Source: CAYXVF01 sp964468125
GTDB lineage: Bacteria; Myxococcota; XYA12-FULL-58-9; CAYXVF01
DNA: 63,263 bases
Direction of reading: 5' to 3'
NCBI GenBank assembly: GCA_964468125.1
Contig: CAYXVF010000025.1
Coordinates: 1 to 63,263, forward strand
The notes under the pieces are model-generated. The model worked only from the letters and a program-made list of their open reading frames with translations. It was not told the origin of the DNA and searched no databases. The translations under genes and the position numbers were made by a program. This document shows, one piece after another, positions 17,269 to 26,301 of this stretch; the first letter of the stretch is position 1, and the number at the start of each line of letters is the position of its first letter.

Positions 17269-18162
17269 ATGCTCGTGCTCGCCACCACCATCGCAACCTT
17301 CATGGTCAGTCAAGGCGCCGAGGCCGGTGTCTACGACGAGTTCGTGGGCGTTCGCGCTCCCGCGATGGGCGGCGCGCACCGCGGCGTAGGAACCAGCAAC
17401 GACACGCTCTATCTGAACCCCGCGGGAATGGCCATCTCCACCCGCTACTCCTTCGACGCGGCCTACGCCTATTCGCCCTTTGACAACCTCAACCGCTTTA
17501 ACGCCTCGATCGTGGACTCGAAGAGCGGCCCGGTCGCAGGCGGCGTGGCCTACACCTACATGAACGGCGACGACGATGGCCTCAACGCCAGCATTCAGCG
17601 CTTCCATGGCGCCGTCGCCGTGCCCCTGGTCGAGAGCCTCGTCGTCGGCCTCAACGTTCGCCACGTTCGCGGCAGCCTCTCCGATGTGTTCGACGAGGAG
17701 GGCGCGCGCTCGGAGCGAAGCGTGCGGATCTGGAACGGCGACATCGGGATCTCCGCACTGCTCGGAAGCGTGGGCGTAGGCATCGTCTACCAAAACGTCT
17801 TGAACCTGGATGACGACGAAGAGGCTTTCGCACCGCGCACGCTCGGCGGCGGGGTGAGCTTCAACACCGGACAGCTCGTCCTCGCCGGAGACATCGTGAG
17901 CACCTTTCGCAACGGCGGGAACGAATCCGATCTGAGCTACAACCTTGGCGCCGAGTTTTTTCTCCAGGACATCTACGCGATCCGCGCGGGCTATCGCTAC
18001 GAGCCCTTCATTCGCCGCAACGGCGAAGAGGACAACGAGAGCATTCTCTCCGGCGGGCTCGGCTACGTCACCGGGCGCGGCGCGATCGACCTGGGCTTTT
18101 GGCGCTCCCTCGAGCGCGCGCGCAACTGGCAGCTCATCGCGGCGGTTCGGCTCTTCCTTTGA
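17269..18162 (+). CDS. PorV/FadL-like outer-membrane beta-barrel protein
   Basis: A 297-residue protein starting at ATG 17269, 6 bases after GAGGA. The first 21 residues are a signal peptide (LVLATTIATFMVSQGAEAG). The mature N-terminus has the family phrase RAPAMGGAHRGVG and then LYLNPAGMA, the NPAG motif shared by PorV/PorQ and FadL-type barrels. Amphipathic beta strands follow to the end, and the last residues (WQLIAAVRLFL) form a C-terminal barrel strand ending in Leu after Phe. It is likely an outer-membrane porin-like or assembly protein; substrate unknown. The 3' end overlaps the convergent TPR lipoprotein gene by 29 bp. Confidence 0.85.
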   Translation: MLVLATTIATFMVSQGAEAGVYDEFVGVRAPAMGGAHRGVGTSNDTLYLNPAGMAISTRYSFDAAYAYSPFDNLNRFNASIVDSKSGPVAGGVAYTYMNGDDDGLNASIQRFHGAVAVPLVESLVVGLNVRHVRGSLSDVFDEEGARSERSVRIWNGDIGISALLGSVGVGIVYQNVLNLDDDEEAFAPRTLGGGVSFNTGQLVLAGDIVSTFRNGGNESDLSYNLGAEFFLQDIYAIRAGYRYEPFIRRNGEEDNESILSGGLGYVTGRGAIDLGFWRSLERARNWQLIAAVRLFL

Positions 18163-18661
18163 CCGGCGGCGCATCCCGATTCTTGAATAGGCTCAGGAGG
18201 ACGTCCGCTTCTCGCAGGCTCGGGTCGATGGACAGCGCCATCGTGAACATCAGCCGCGCGCTGTCGATCATCACCTCGTCTTGAACCGCCGCCCCGCGGA
18301 TCAAAAAGACCTTGCCCAGCGCGAGATTCGCCCTCGCCATGAACGGATAGAGATTGAGGGCCTCTTTGAGCTCCATCTCCGCTTCGTCGTAGCGACCCTG
18401 GCGAAACAGCTCCTGACCTTCCTCGTAAAGGGCCTGGGCTTTCGCTTTGGTGGCCGGGTCGGGCTCGGGGGTGGGCTCGGGCTCAGACAAGATCGTCGAT
18501 GTCTCCTCATCGGCCGAAGCCTCAGGAGCCGCAGGAGCGGGGACCGGCGCCGGCGCCTCTGCCGCCGCCGGAGGCGTGGGGGCAGGAGGAGCGGACTGGC
18601 AGGCCGTTGCTAGAAGCGCGACCGTCGAGAGCCCCAGAAGACGCTGGGTCAGGGCTGGCAT
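18134..18661 (-). CDS. TPR-containing lipoprotein
   Basis: A 175-residue protein. ATG 18661 overlaps the last codons of the Cys-rich gene upstream (its stop is at 18649), so translation is probably coupled. The signal RLLGLSTVALLATACQS ends in a lipobox. A Pro/Ala-rich linker of about 45 residues follows, then two or more tetratricopeptide-like helices (AQALYEEGQELFRQGRYDEA; ARANLALGKVFLIRG). TPRs mediate protein-protein contacts, so it may scaffold the giant Cys-rich lipoprotein at the membrane; that partnership is inferred only from coupling. Its 3' end overlaps the convergent barrel-protein gene. Confidence 0.85.
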   Translation of the reverse strand: MPALTQRLLGLSTVALLATACQSAPPAPTPPAAAEAPAPVPAPAAPEASADEETSTILSEPEPTPEPDPATKAKAQALYEEGQELFRQGRYDEAEMELKEALNLYPFMARANLALGKVFLIRGAAVQDEVMIDSARLMFTMALSIDPSLREADVLLSLFKNRDAPPVKGRAEPPR

Positions 18662-21600
18662 TGATTCGTATCGCAGTTGTCGCTCCAACACTGGCTGTTG
18701 TCGGTACAGCTCTCGCCGGTGGCGTTCAAGCACTCCCCTAGCCCCGCTGCGTTGCCGGTGCACTGGCACGCATTGCTGATGCAGCCGACGCCCGTGCTGT
18801 CGCACACAACCTGACCTACCCCCGTCACCACGTCATCAATGCCCCCGGCGGAGACCGGGGCGCATGTGCCGTCACTGCCGCCGGTCAGCGCGCCCAGGCA
18901 CGACTCGCAGGTTTGATCGCAGGCCCCGTTGCAGCAGACGTTCTCGACGCAACCGCCAGCGGTCGCGCACATCTCCGGTCGGTCGCACGTCGTTCCGGCG
19001 ATCTCGTCGGGAACGCAGGTGGACGTACCATCGCAGTAGAACGCGGCGCCACAGTCGCCGTCGTCCACGCAGGTGGTCGGGCAGGTCGCTTGGGTGCCGT
19101 CGCACAGGAACGCGCCGCCGGCACACACCGGGTCACCGGGGAGACCGTCGCTCACCACGGCGCAGGTACCGTCGCTCCCGCCGGTGCGCGCTCCGAAACA
19201 CGACTCGCAATCGTTGGCGCCCTCGCCGCAGGCGCCGTCGCAGCACACGAAGGCACCCGCCTCCTCGAAAGCGACGGTGCTGGTGCAGGATTCTCCCTCG
19301 AAGCCCACGCAGGTGAGATCGGGCTCGCTCCCGGTACCGATGCTGGTGACGCAGGTACCGCCGCTGTCGCAGTAGAAGCCGTCCTCGCAGTCGTTCGTGT
19401 CACCATCGCACAGGGTCGCACCCATACAAGTCGACCCCGGCGGGCAGGCACCGCCGTTGCACGCGAGACCGCCGCCGCACTCGCTTTCGGGGTCGGTGCC
19501 GTCGGTGATCGGGCGGCAGTCGCCGTCGGCCGCTCCGGTGAGCGCGCCGATGCAGGCTTCACACTCACCATCGCAGAGCGCCTCACAACAGACACCATCG
19601 ACACAAAAGCCGCTCTGACAATCACCGAGGTTCTCACACGCCACGCCGTCGATCTCGGTCGCTCGACACTGGTCATTCGCGGGACCGCCGACCTCGAAGC
19701 AATACGTGTCCATTTTGCAGAGCAGGTCGTCATTGGACTCGCAGTTGTCGTTGCAGCCGTTGAGGCTGCAGAAGTAGTTGCCGCATTCGCTCTCCGGATC
19801 CGTGCCGGAGCCGAAGCTACCGCAGACGCCGTTCGTGATGCCGGTAAAGAAGTCCGAGCACCCCTCGCACGCGCCGTCGCACGCCTCGTTGCAGCAGACG
19901 CCGTCGACGCAGAAGCCGCTTTGGCAGTCGCCACCGTTCTCGCACGCATCGCCATTCGGCAGGTCCGCGACGCAAACGTCCGGATTCTGGGTTGCGTCGC
20001 AGAACGCTCCGGGAACGCATTGGCCGTCGTCGTTCGGATCGCAGGTGGTGTCGCAGTTAGACGCGGCAACGCCCGGGCCGCCGACACAGTACGCGAGCTC
20101 CGCCGTGCAGTCGCCGTCCGGATCGGTGCCGGCCGCAGTCGCCCCGCACACCCCGTTGCTCCCGCCGCCTTTCAGCGCCGCGCTGCACGAATCGCATTCA
20201 CCGCTGCACGCGGTATTGCAGCAGACGTTGTCTACGCAGAAGGTACTCTGACACTCATTGCCCGAGGTGCACGGTTGTCCTTGCGCCGCCTTCAGGACGC
20301 AGCTGCCCGAGTCGCAGAAATAGCCGGCGACGCAGTCGACATCGAGGGTGCAGGTGGCCGGGCAGCTCGCCGACGTGCCGGTGCACAGGAGGTTGCCGCT
20401 GCAGGCGGGATCGCCGGCGAGGCCGTCGGTCACCGGAGCGCAGGTGCCATCGAGCAGACCGGTGCGTGCGTTCCGGCAGCTGTCGCACGGTGCCCCGCAG
20501 GCAGCGTTGCAGCAGAACCCCTCGACGCAGAAGCCGGACTGACACTCGCCGGGGCGCGAGCAGGTGCCTCCATCAGCAGACTTTTGGATACAATCCGAGC
20601 CGTTGCAGAAAAAATTCGTTTCGCAGAGAGCGTCGTTGCTTGCGCAGGTGGCCGGGCACGAGGCGGCCGCCCCGTTGCAGAGATAGTCCCCGTTGCCGGG
20701 GTCGGTACAGGCGGGAACCCCGGGCGTGCCCGCGGAGACGATGCTGCAGACGCCTTCGAGGCTCGGAAGATCGCAGCGATCGCAGCTAGCGCCGCAGGCG
20801 GTGGCGCAACACACGCCGTCGACGCAGTTGCCGCTCAAGCAATCGCTGGGCGAGGCGCAGGCGACCGAGTTGCCAGCTTCGCAGTTACCCGCGTTGTCGC
20901 ACGAACAATCGCCGTTGCAGCCAATCGCACCGCCGCAGGTAGTCGTGCCCGTGCGTCCGTCGGTGTCCACGCCCGGGCTCGTGCGCGGCAAGCACTGACC
21001 GTTCGCGGTTCCATTCAGGGTCTGCGAGCAGGCCCGGCACGGACCCCCGCAGGCCCCCTCGCAGCAGACCCCGTCGACGCAGAAGCCACTCAGACACTGA
21101 TTACCGGCCGTGCAGGAAACGCCCTGCTCACGCAAACAATTGCCGTTGCCGTCGCACGACGACGTGCCGACGCAGATCCCCGCTGGGAAATTGTCGTCGG
21201 AGCCGACGGGAAGGTCTTCGCAGATCCCATCCAGCCCAAAGCCCTTCACCGCCGCGCTGCAGGCCTGGCACGCGCCGTTGCAGGCGCTCTCGCAGCACAC
21301 CCCGTCGACGCAGTTGCCACCGTGACAGTCCGCGGCGCTCGAGCACGTGCTGCCGATGTCACCGTTGCAAGTGCCACTCTCGCAAATGCAGGCGTTGCCG
21401 CTGCAACCGGTATTGCCGGAGCACAGCAGGCTCGGCTGGGTGTCCGTGTTGTTCTGAATCGGCAAGCAAGTGCCGTCGGCGCCGCCGGTAAGCGTGCCGA
21501 CGCACGACTCGCAGACCCCGTCGCAGGCGGTATTGCAGCACTGGTTTTCGACGCAGTTGCCGCTCGGACAGTCGGTGCCCACGACGCAGGTGCCCGAGCG

Positions 21601-24600
21601 ATCGAGACAGTTGCCGGTGCCGGGCTGACAGACGCAGTCGTCGCCGGTGCAGCCGGTGCCGCCGCCGCAGGTGGTCACCGCCGGCGATTCACCGTTCGTA
21701 TCGGTGCCCAGGGCGCTGACCGCCGCGCAGGTGCCGTTCGCCGCCACCGAGAGCGCGGCCGAGCAGGCCCGGCACGGGCCGTCGCAGCCGTTGTTGCAGC
21801 AGAACCCGTCGACGCAAAAGCCGCTGCGGCACTGATTGTCCGCGGTACAGGTCGAGCCTTGACCGCGGCGACACTGGCTGTCGGGCCCGGAGACCGGCAC
21901 GCAGGCGCAGTCGACCCCGCCGCAACCGCTGGTGCCGGAGCAGGCGTTCGGCGGATCGATGTCCGTGCCCGGGTCATCGAACGGGCCGCAGGTGCCGTTG
22001 GCGAGTCCGGTCAGCGTGTTCGAGCAGCCGTCGCAGGCGGCGGTGCAGGCGTTCTCGCAGCAGAAGCCATCGACACAGAACCCCCGCGCGCACTGGCTAT
22101 CCGCCGAGCAGCTCGCGGAAGTCGCCCCGAGACAGCTTCCCGCCCCGTCACACAAGCAGGGCGGGTTGGCGCAGCCGGCCGAGGCGGTGCACAGATTGCT
22201 GCTCGGTACCGTATCCGTCGCAAACGAGTTGATCGGAGCGCAGGTCCCGTCGGCCACCCCGGTCAACGCTTGCGCGCAGGCTTCGCACGGGGAGTTGCAC
22301 GCCCCATCGCAGCACACGCCATCGACGCACGTCAGACCCACCTCGCACTGCTGCGTCGACGAACACGTCGCGCCACGCTGACCGCAGCACTGTCCATCGC
22401 AACAGGTCGCAGCCCCGGCGCAGTCGTCGTAGGGGTCCTGACCGCGGGTGACGTTTTGACCGTAGACCGGCGCGGTGGTGCCGGTGCAGCCACCGGTGGG
22501 GATTTTGCACTGCCGGCTCGAATCGCGGCTGACCGGGTTCCCGGGCGGCTGCGCGCCGCACGCCTCCGCCTGGTCCTGGCAGTCGCCGGTGCCGTCGCAG
22601 GCGTTGTTGGTCACGTCTGCCCGCGTGAAGCACTGCGCCGGCGACCCCGAGATCCCCGCGTAGTACGCCGTGCCGGACTCGTCGCTGCACACGAAGCTCG
22701 AGTTGCACTCATTGAAGAGGTCGACGCCCAGCCCTTGCGGATTGTAGACCGGCGGGGCTTGGTCGAAGCAGCCCCCGGCGGCCAGGTTGCAAACGGGGCG
22801 CGCCACGTCTTCTGCGCCCTTGGACGCCTGCGCTGCGGGGGAGCCCAAGGTGGCGGGTGAGGGGTCCGCCGGCACGAAACCAGCACAGACAAAGCCCGGC
22901 TCCTCGCAGCAGGTCGCCGGGTCGCTCGGATCGCAGCAGTCGCCACCGCTGCCGTCGCAAAACGGCTTGCCCGCGCACGCGACATCCGCGTCGATGGCGT
23001 TGCGCACGAGGAAGCAGACGTTGTTCTCGATGCCCCAGTAGAAGCCCGCGCACGCGAAACCCGCGCAGTCGTCAAAGCCGTCTTGCCCCACCTCGAGCGG
23101 CTCCCAGACGGCAGCGGTGGTGCAGGTGCAGCTGTCCGGGGCGGCATCGCCACAGAGTGGCCGAATCTGCGACAGGTCGAAGCTTCCCGGCTCCGGGGGC
23201 TCAGGAAAGGCCGCACAGGGGCAGCAGTCGGCGTCCTTCGTGGCGCAGGCGCCGTCCGCGGCACAGGAAAGGCCATACTGCGACGGACAGGTGTAGCAGG
23301 CCTTCTCTCCCGCAGCGTTGTTCTTGTAGCCCCAGTAGTAGACCGGGAAGCCGTCGTCCGGATCGCTGCAGAATCCAGGGTCGGTGGGATCACTCCGGGG
23401 CGCCGGCAGGCTGCAGTTCAGGAACGCCTGGGTGGAGGTGCAATTGAAGGTGCCGTCGACGCGAAAGCGCGGCTCACCGACGACGGCCGCGCCGCCGTGA
23501 TCACAGAAACAGTCATTGTCCACCGTGTCGCCGCAGAGCTCAGTCGCTCCCGGGTTGATCGCACTGTCCGAGTCGTTGCAGTCGATGAAATCATCTTGCA
23601 GCCCCGGCTGGTCCCGGACCGGCAGCAACGGATCGCCCGGAGTGGCCGGCGGCGGGAAGCTCACCGGCGTGCCGCAACGGGTGTAGCCATCGCCGTCCGA
23701 GTCGAAAGCCGGGGCTTCGTCGAAGGAGCCGTCGCAGTTGTTGTCGGCACCGTCGCATTGGTCCACCGGGTTGCCGTCCGGGTCCACGACGCCCGGGAGG
23801 CGAAGCTCCACGAAGCCGACCCCGGTGAAGCTGCTCGGATCCACGGTGTCGCCGGGGGCGAGCGAGTCGACCTCGGAAGGGAGCGGCGGGCGCTGAGGGC
23901 GGATGTCGCCGTCACAGGTCAGGGCCCAGGTTCGGGTGGTGGGTTCGCATTGCTGCCGTCCCGGCGCCGCACCGCCCGGGGCGCACACGCCGCGCGCAAG
24001 AAAGGAAGCTTGCAGACCGGGCTGCTCGATGCCCGCGAGCAGCTCCTGGAAGATCGGGTCCACGTTGCTGTTGCGCGTGTCGTCCACGAAGCCGCGGTGG
24101 CACACCCGACCGCCTGGGAAGAGCGATGGATCGCACGCGCCGCCTTCGTCGACCACTCCGTCGCAGTCGTCGTCGATGAAGTTGTTCGGGATCTCTGGCG
24201 TATCGCCGGGGTTTCGGATCGGTGACGCCCCTTCGCAGCTCTCGGACAGGACCCCGTCGACGCAGCGAAGAACCCCCAGGGTACACGCGCCGTTGCCGGC
24301 GAGCTCAATGAACTCCGCGTCGAGATTGGTGCAGGGGACGTCTTCGGTGCAGGGGCAGCCGCTGCCGTCCGGGGGATAGCCCCCGGAGCAGTCGTTGTCG
24401 ATGTCGTCGCCGCAGATCTCCGGCGTGAACGGATTGACCAAAGCGTCGCGGTCGTCGCAGTCGCAGGTACTGGCATCGATTCCAGCCGCGCAACGAATGA
24501 AACCGTCTTCATCCGCGTCCGTGGCGACGAAGTCCGCGTTCAGGCGCAGCTCGCGCTCGACCACCTGGTCCTTCTGATAGCGCAAAACCAGCGACTGACC

Positions 24601-24903
24601 GGCGACGTAGACCCCCTGGTCGAACCCCTTGGCGTAGAGCAAGAACTCGCCGTTGATGGCGCCCGGCTCGAGCTGGAGGATGAATGGTTCGCGGGTGATA
24701 TCTTTTTCGAGGGGAAAAGCGAGACGATCCCAGAGGTAGTTTTCGTTTCGGACGAGGATCTCGACCTCGTCAACCGAGATCTCGCTCGTGATCTCGACGC
24801 GCACCTCCGTGCGCAGGACCGGGTCGTCCTTGCACGCGGAGCAAAGCGCCACTGCGGCGGTCAGCACTGCCAGGGACCGAGAGAGGAGCTGTTCCCGCCG
24901 CAA
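18649..24903 (-). CDS. Giant Cys-rich repeat lipoprotein with MopE-type metal-binding motifs
   Basis: A 2084-residue protein. TTG 24903 is chosen because AGAGGA lies 6 bases upstream and a lipoprotein-like signal follows (SLAVLTAAVALCSACKDD). A beta-rich N-terminal domain is followed by several MopE-type putative metal-binding motifs (DADEDGFIRC, CDCDDRDALVNPFTPEICGD, CDGADNNCDGSFDE, DCNDSDSAINPGATELCGD). From about residue 850 onward come at least 13 tandem units of about 60-90 residues with the core C-V-D/E-G/N-x-C-C-x-x-x-C-x-x-x-C-x-x-C, each followed by a G-x-x-D-G-T/V-C element. The unit resembles EGF/disintegrin-like disulfide modules common in myxobacterial surface proteins. It is expected to be a rigid, highly disulfide-bonded extracellular filament or coat. 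It ends within the start of the TPR lipoprotein gene. Confidence 0.88.
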   Translation of the reverse strand: MRREQLLSRSLAVLTAAVALCSACKDDPVLRTEVRVEITSEISVDEVEILVRNENYLWDRLAFPLEKDITREPFILQLEPGAINGEFLLYAKGFDQGVYVAGQSLVLRYQKDQVVERELRLNADFVATDADEDGFIRCAAGIDASTCDCDDRDALVNPFTPEICGDDIDNDCSGGYPPDGSGCPCTEDVPCTNLDAEFIELAGNGACTLGVLRCVDGVLSESCEGASPIRNPGDTPEIPNNFIDDDCDGVVDEGGACDPSLFPGGRVCHRGFVDDTRNSNVDPIFQELLAGIEQPGLQASFLARGVCAPGGAAPGRQQCEPTTRTWALTCDGDIRPQRPPLPSEVDSLAPGDTVDPSSFTGVGFVELRLPGVVDPDGNPVDQCDGADNNCDGSFDEAPAFDSDGDGYTRCGTPVSFPPPATPGDPLLPVRDQPGLQDDFIDCNDSDSAINPGATELCGDTVDNDCFCDHGGAAVVGEPRFRVDGTFNCTSTQAFLNCSLPAPRSDPTDPGFCSDPDDGFPVYYWGYKNNAAGEKACYTCPSQYGLSCAADGACATKDADCCPCAAFPEPPEPGSFDLSQIRPLCGDAAPDSCTCTTAAVWEPLEVGQDGFDDCAGFACAGFYWGIENNVCFLVRNAIDADVACAGKPFCDGSGGDCCDPSDPATCCEEPGFVCAGFVPADPSPATLGSPAAQASKGAEDVARPVCNLAAGGCFDQAPPVYNPQGLGVDLFNECNSSFVCSDESGTAYYAGISGSPAQCFTRADVTNNACDGTGDCQDQAEACGAQPPGNPVSRDSSRQCKIPTGGCTGTTAPVYGQNVTRGQDPYDDCAGAATCCDGQCCGQRGATCSSTQQCEVGLTCVDGVCCDGACNSPCEACAQALTGVADGTCAPINSFATDTVPSSNLCTASAGCANPPCLCDGAGSCLGATSASCSADSQCARGFCVDGFCCENACTAACDGCSNTLTGLANGTCGPFDDPGTDIDPPNACSGTSGCGGVDCACVPVSGPDSQCRRGQGSTCTADNQCRSGFCVDGFCCNNGCDGPCRACSAALSVAANGTCAAVSALGTDTNGESPAVTTCGGGTGCTGDDCVCQPGTGNCLDRSGTCVVGTDCPSGNCVENQCCNTACDGVCESCVGTLTGGADGTCLPIQNNTDTQPSLLCSGNTGCSGNACICESGTCNGDIGSTCSSAADCHGGNCVDGVCCESACNGACQACSAAVKGFGLDGICEDLPVGSDDNFPAGICVGTSSCDGNGNCLREQGVSCTAGNQCLSGFCVDGVCCEGACGGPCRACSQTLNGTANGQCLPRTSPGVDTDGRTGTTTCGGAIGCNGDCSCDNAGNCEAGNSVACASPSDCLSGNCVDGVCCATACGASCDRCDLPSLEGVCSIVSAGTPGVPACTDPGNGDYLCNGAAASCPATCASNDALCETNFFCNGSDCIQKSADGGTCSRPGECQSGFCVEGFCCNAACGAPCDSCRNARTGLLDGTCAPVTDGLAGDPACSGNLLCTGTSASCPATCTLDVDCVAGYFCDSGSCVLKAAQGQPCTSGNECQSTFCVDNVCCNTACSGECDSCSAALKGGGSNGVCGATAAGTDPDGDCTAELAYCVGGPGVAASNCDTTCDPNDDGQCVPGAFCDATQNPDVCVADLPNGDACENGGDCQSGFCVDGVCCNEACDGACEGCSDFFTGITNGVCGSFGSGTDPESECGNYFCSLNGCNDNCESNDDLLCKMDTYCFEVGGPANDQCRATEIDGVACENLGDCQSGFCVDGVCCEALCDGECEACIGALTGAADGDCRPITDGTDPESECGGGLACNGGACPPGSTCMGATLCDGDTNDCEDGFYCDSGGTCVTSIGTGSEPDLTCVGFEGESCTSTVAFEEAGAFVCCDGACGEGANDCESCFGARTGGSDGTCAVVSDGLPGDPVCAGGAFLCDGTQATCPTTCVDDGDCGAAFYCDGTSTCVPDEIAGTTCDRPEMCATAGGCVENVCCNGACDQTCESCLGALTGGSDGTCAPVSAGGIDDVVTGVGQVVCDSTGVGCISNACQCTGNAAGLGECLNATGESCTDNSQCWSDNCDTNQCQP

Positions 24904-25062
24904 CGTAAATCCTCTGATCGGGGCACGGTGTGGCGCGTGCCCAAGCTTCAGTCTATCGGCTTCCGGCCGAAGCTCTAAGGAAACCACTTGCTTTTCGCCC
25001 CTTGTGGAGCGGTACGGGAACGGATACCCGCATCATAGCACAGCACGGATGGAGGTGCGACG

Positions 25063-25362
25063 GTGGCCGAGACGAATCAGCCGAAGAACGTTCAAATCCA
25101 GATTCAGATCGACGACGAGACGGCCCAGGGGATGTACGTCAACCTCGCCGTGGTGAACCACACCGAGACCGAGTTCACCTTCGACATGCTCTACATGCAG
25201 CCCCAGCAGCCTAAGGCGAAAGTGCGCTCGCGCCTGATCTCCTCGCCGAAGCACGCCAAGCGTCTGCTGAACGCGTTGCAGGAAAACATTCGCCGCTACG
25301 AAGATCGCTTCGGCGAAATCGAGCTCGCCGGTCCCAACCCAGCGGACCAGCTGCTGCAGTGA
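25063..25362 (+). CDS. DUF3467 family protein
   Basis: A 99-residue protein starting at GTG 25063 with a strong GGAGGT 6 bases upstream. The sequence QIQIQIDDETAQGMYVNLAV, then HTETEFTFDMLYMQP and RLISSPKHAKRLLNALQENI, matches the DUF3467 family, small cytosolic proteins of unknown function widespread in bacteria and archaea. The family fold is predicted as a compact beta sheet with a C-terminal helix. It lies 159 bp from the divergent Cys-rich lipoprotein gene and 30 bp before the LysR gene on the same strand. Confidence 0.9.
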   Translation: MAETNQPKNVQIQIQIDDETAQGMYVNLAVVNHTETEFTFDMLYMQPQQPKAKVRSRLISSPKHAKRLLNALQENIRRYEDRFGEIELAGPNPADQLLQ

Positions 25363-25392
25363 TTCACGCGGTTTGATAGAAGCACTCTTCCC

Positions 25393-26292
25393 ATGAGTGA
25401 AACGCATTCGCTGAGTCGGCTGGACCTGAACCTGCTGGTGTACCTCGACCTGCTGCTTCAGGAGCGCTCGGTGACTCTCGCGGCCCGACGGGCTGGGATC
25501 ACGCAGTCGGCGATGAGCCGCGCGCTGCAGCGCTTGCGCGAGCACCTGAAAGACGAGCTGCTGGTGCAGGTGGGGCGGGGAATGGAGCCGACGGAGCACG
25601 GCGATGCGCTTCGGGTGCCGCTTCAAGACATTCTGAGCCGCATCGAACGCGAAGTGCTCGCCAAGGGCGAGTTCGACCCGACCCTGGCCGAGCGGCGATT
25701 CCGCATCGCTGCACCAGATTTTGTGCAGGCCGTCCTCCTTCGGGCCTTCATCGCCGAGTGCGCCGAGGAGGCCCCGGGCTTGACGGTGCTCGTGAGCGAT
25801 GGGCCGAGTCGAGAGGGCCTAGAGGACGGACGTTTCGACCTGTGCGTGGGGCCGCCGCTCGGCGGGCGAGGGCCGATTCAAAGCCAGAAGATCTTCAACG
25901 ACCGCTGGGCGGCCCTGGGCCGTCGTGGACACCCCGGGATCAAGAAGAAGAAGGGCCTAAACCTCGAGCGCTTTGTCTTCTACACCCACATCAGCACCGC
26001 GGACACGCCCGTGGACCGCGCCCTCGATGAGCTGGGGCGCCGCCGGCGGGTGGCGGTGCAGGTGAGCTCGTTTCTCATCGGAGCCGAGTACGCCGAAGCG
26101 AGCGACCATCTGCTCTGCGCTCCCCAGAGCCTGGCCCGCGCGCTTGCGGTTCAGCGCGCGCTCACGAGCGCGGCGCTGCCGGTCGTAGTGCCACCGATCA
26201 CGGTTTCGATGAGCTGGCACTCGCGCAATCAGCCCGACCCCGCCCACCGTTGGCTCCGCGAGCAGCTCGCGGCGCAGGCCGCGCGCCTGTGA
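25393..26292 (+). CDS. LysR-family transcriptional regulator
   Basis: A 299-residue protein of normal LTTR length. Residues 8-68 form the winged helix-turn-helix (LDLNLLVYLDLLLQERSVTL, then AARRAGITQSAMSRALQRLR). The remainder is the periplasmic-binding-protein-like effector domain (RRFRIAAPDFVQAVLLRAFI, ending SMSWHSRNQPDPAHRWLREQ). The C-terminal HxRxxxDPAHRWLR pattern is typical of the NodD/PA0477-like subgroup. Target and inducer are unknown. The usual divergent partner is missing: it follows the DUF3467 gene on the same strand and converges on fabH (stops 10 bp apart), so the regulated gene may lie elsewhere. Confidence 0.93.
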   Translation: MSETHSLSRLDLNLLVYLDLLLQERSVTLAARRAGITQSAMSRALQRLREHLKDELLVQVGRGMEPTEHGDALRVPLQDILSRIEREVLAKGEFDPTLAERRFRIAAPDFVQAVLLRAFIAECAEEAPGLTVLVSDGPSREGLEDGRFDLCVGPPLGGRGPIQSQKIFNDRWAALGRRGHPGIKKKKGLNLERFVFYTHISTADTPVDRALDELGRRRRVAVQVSSFLIGAEYAEASDHLLCAPQSLARALAVQRALTSAALPVVVPPITVSMSWHSRNQPDPAHRWLREQLAAQAARL

Positions 26293-26301
26293 CGCGCCGA
26301 C

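Noticed and set aside
18700..22400. Regular repeat that could suggest a CRISPR-like array
   Set aside because: Units are of unequal length, stay in one coding frame and encode conserved Cys; they are protein repeats, not a CRISPR array.
18913..22860. 1315-codon open frame antisense to the Cys-rich lipoprotein gene
   Set aside because: It mirrors the Cys-rich repeats, has Ala/Arg/Val-rich composition typical of GC-rich shadows, no start signal and no domain; the sense strand has clear repeats and a signal peptide.
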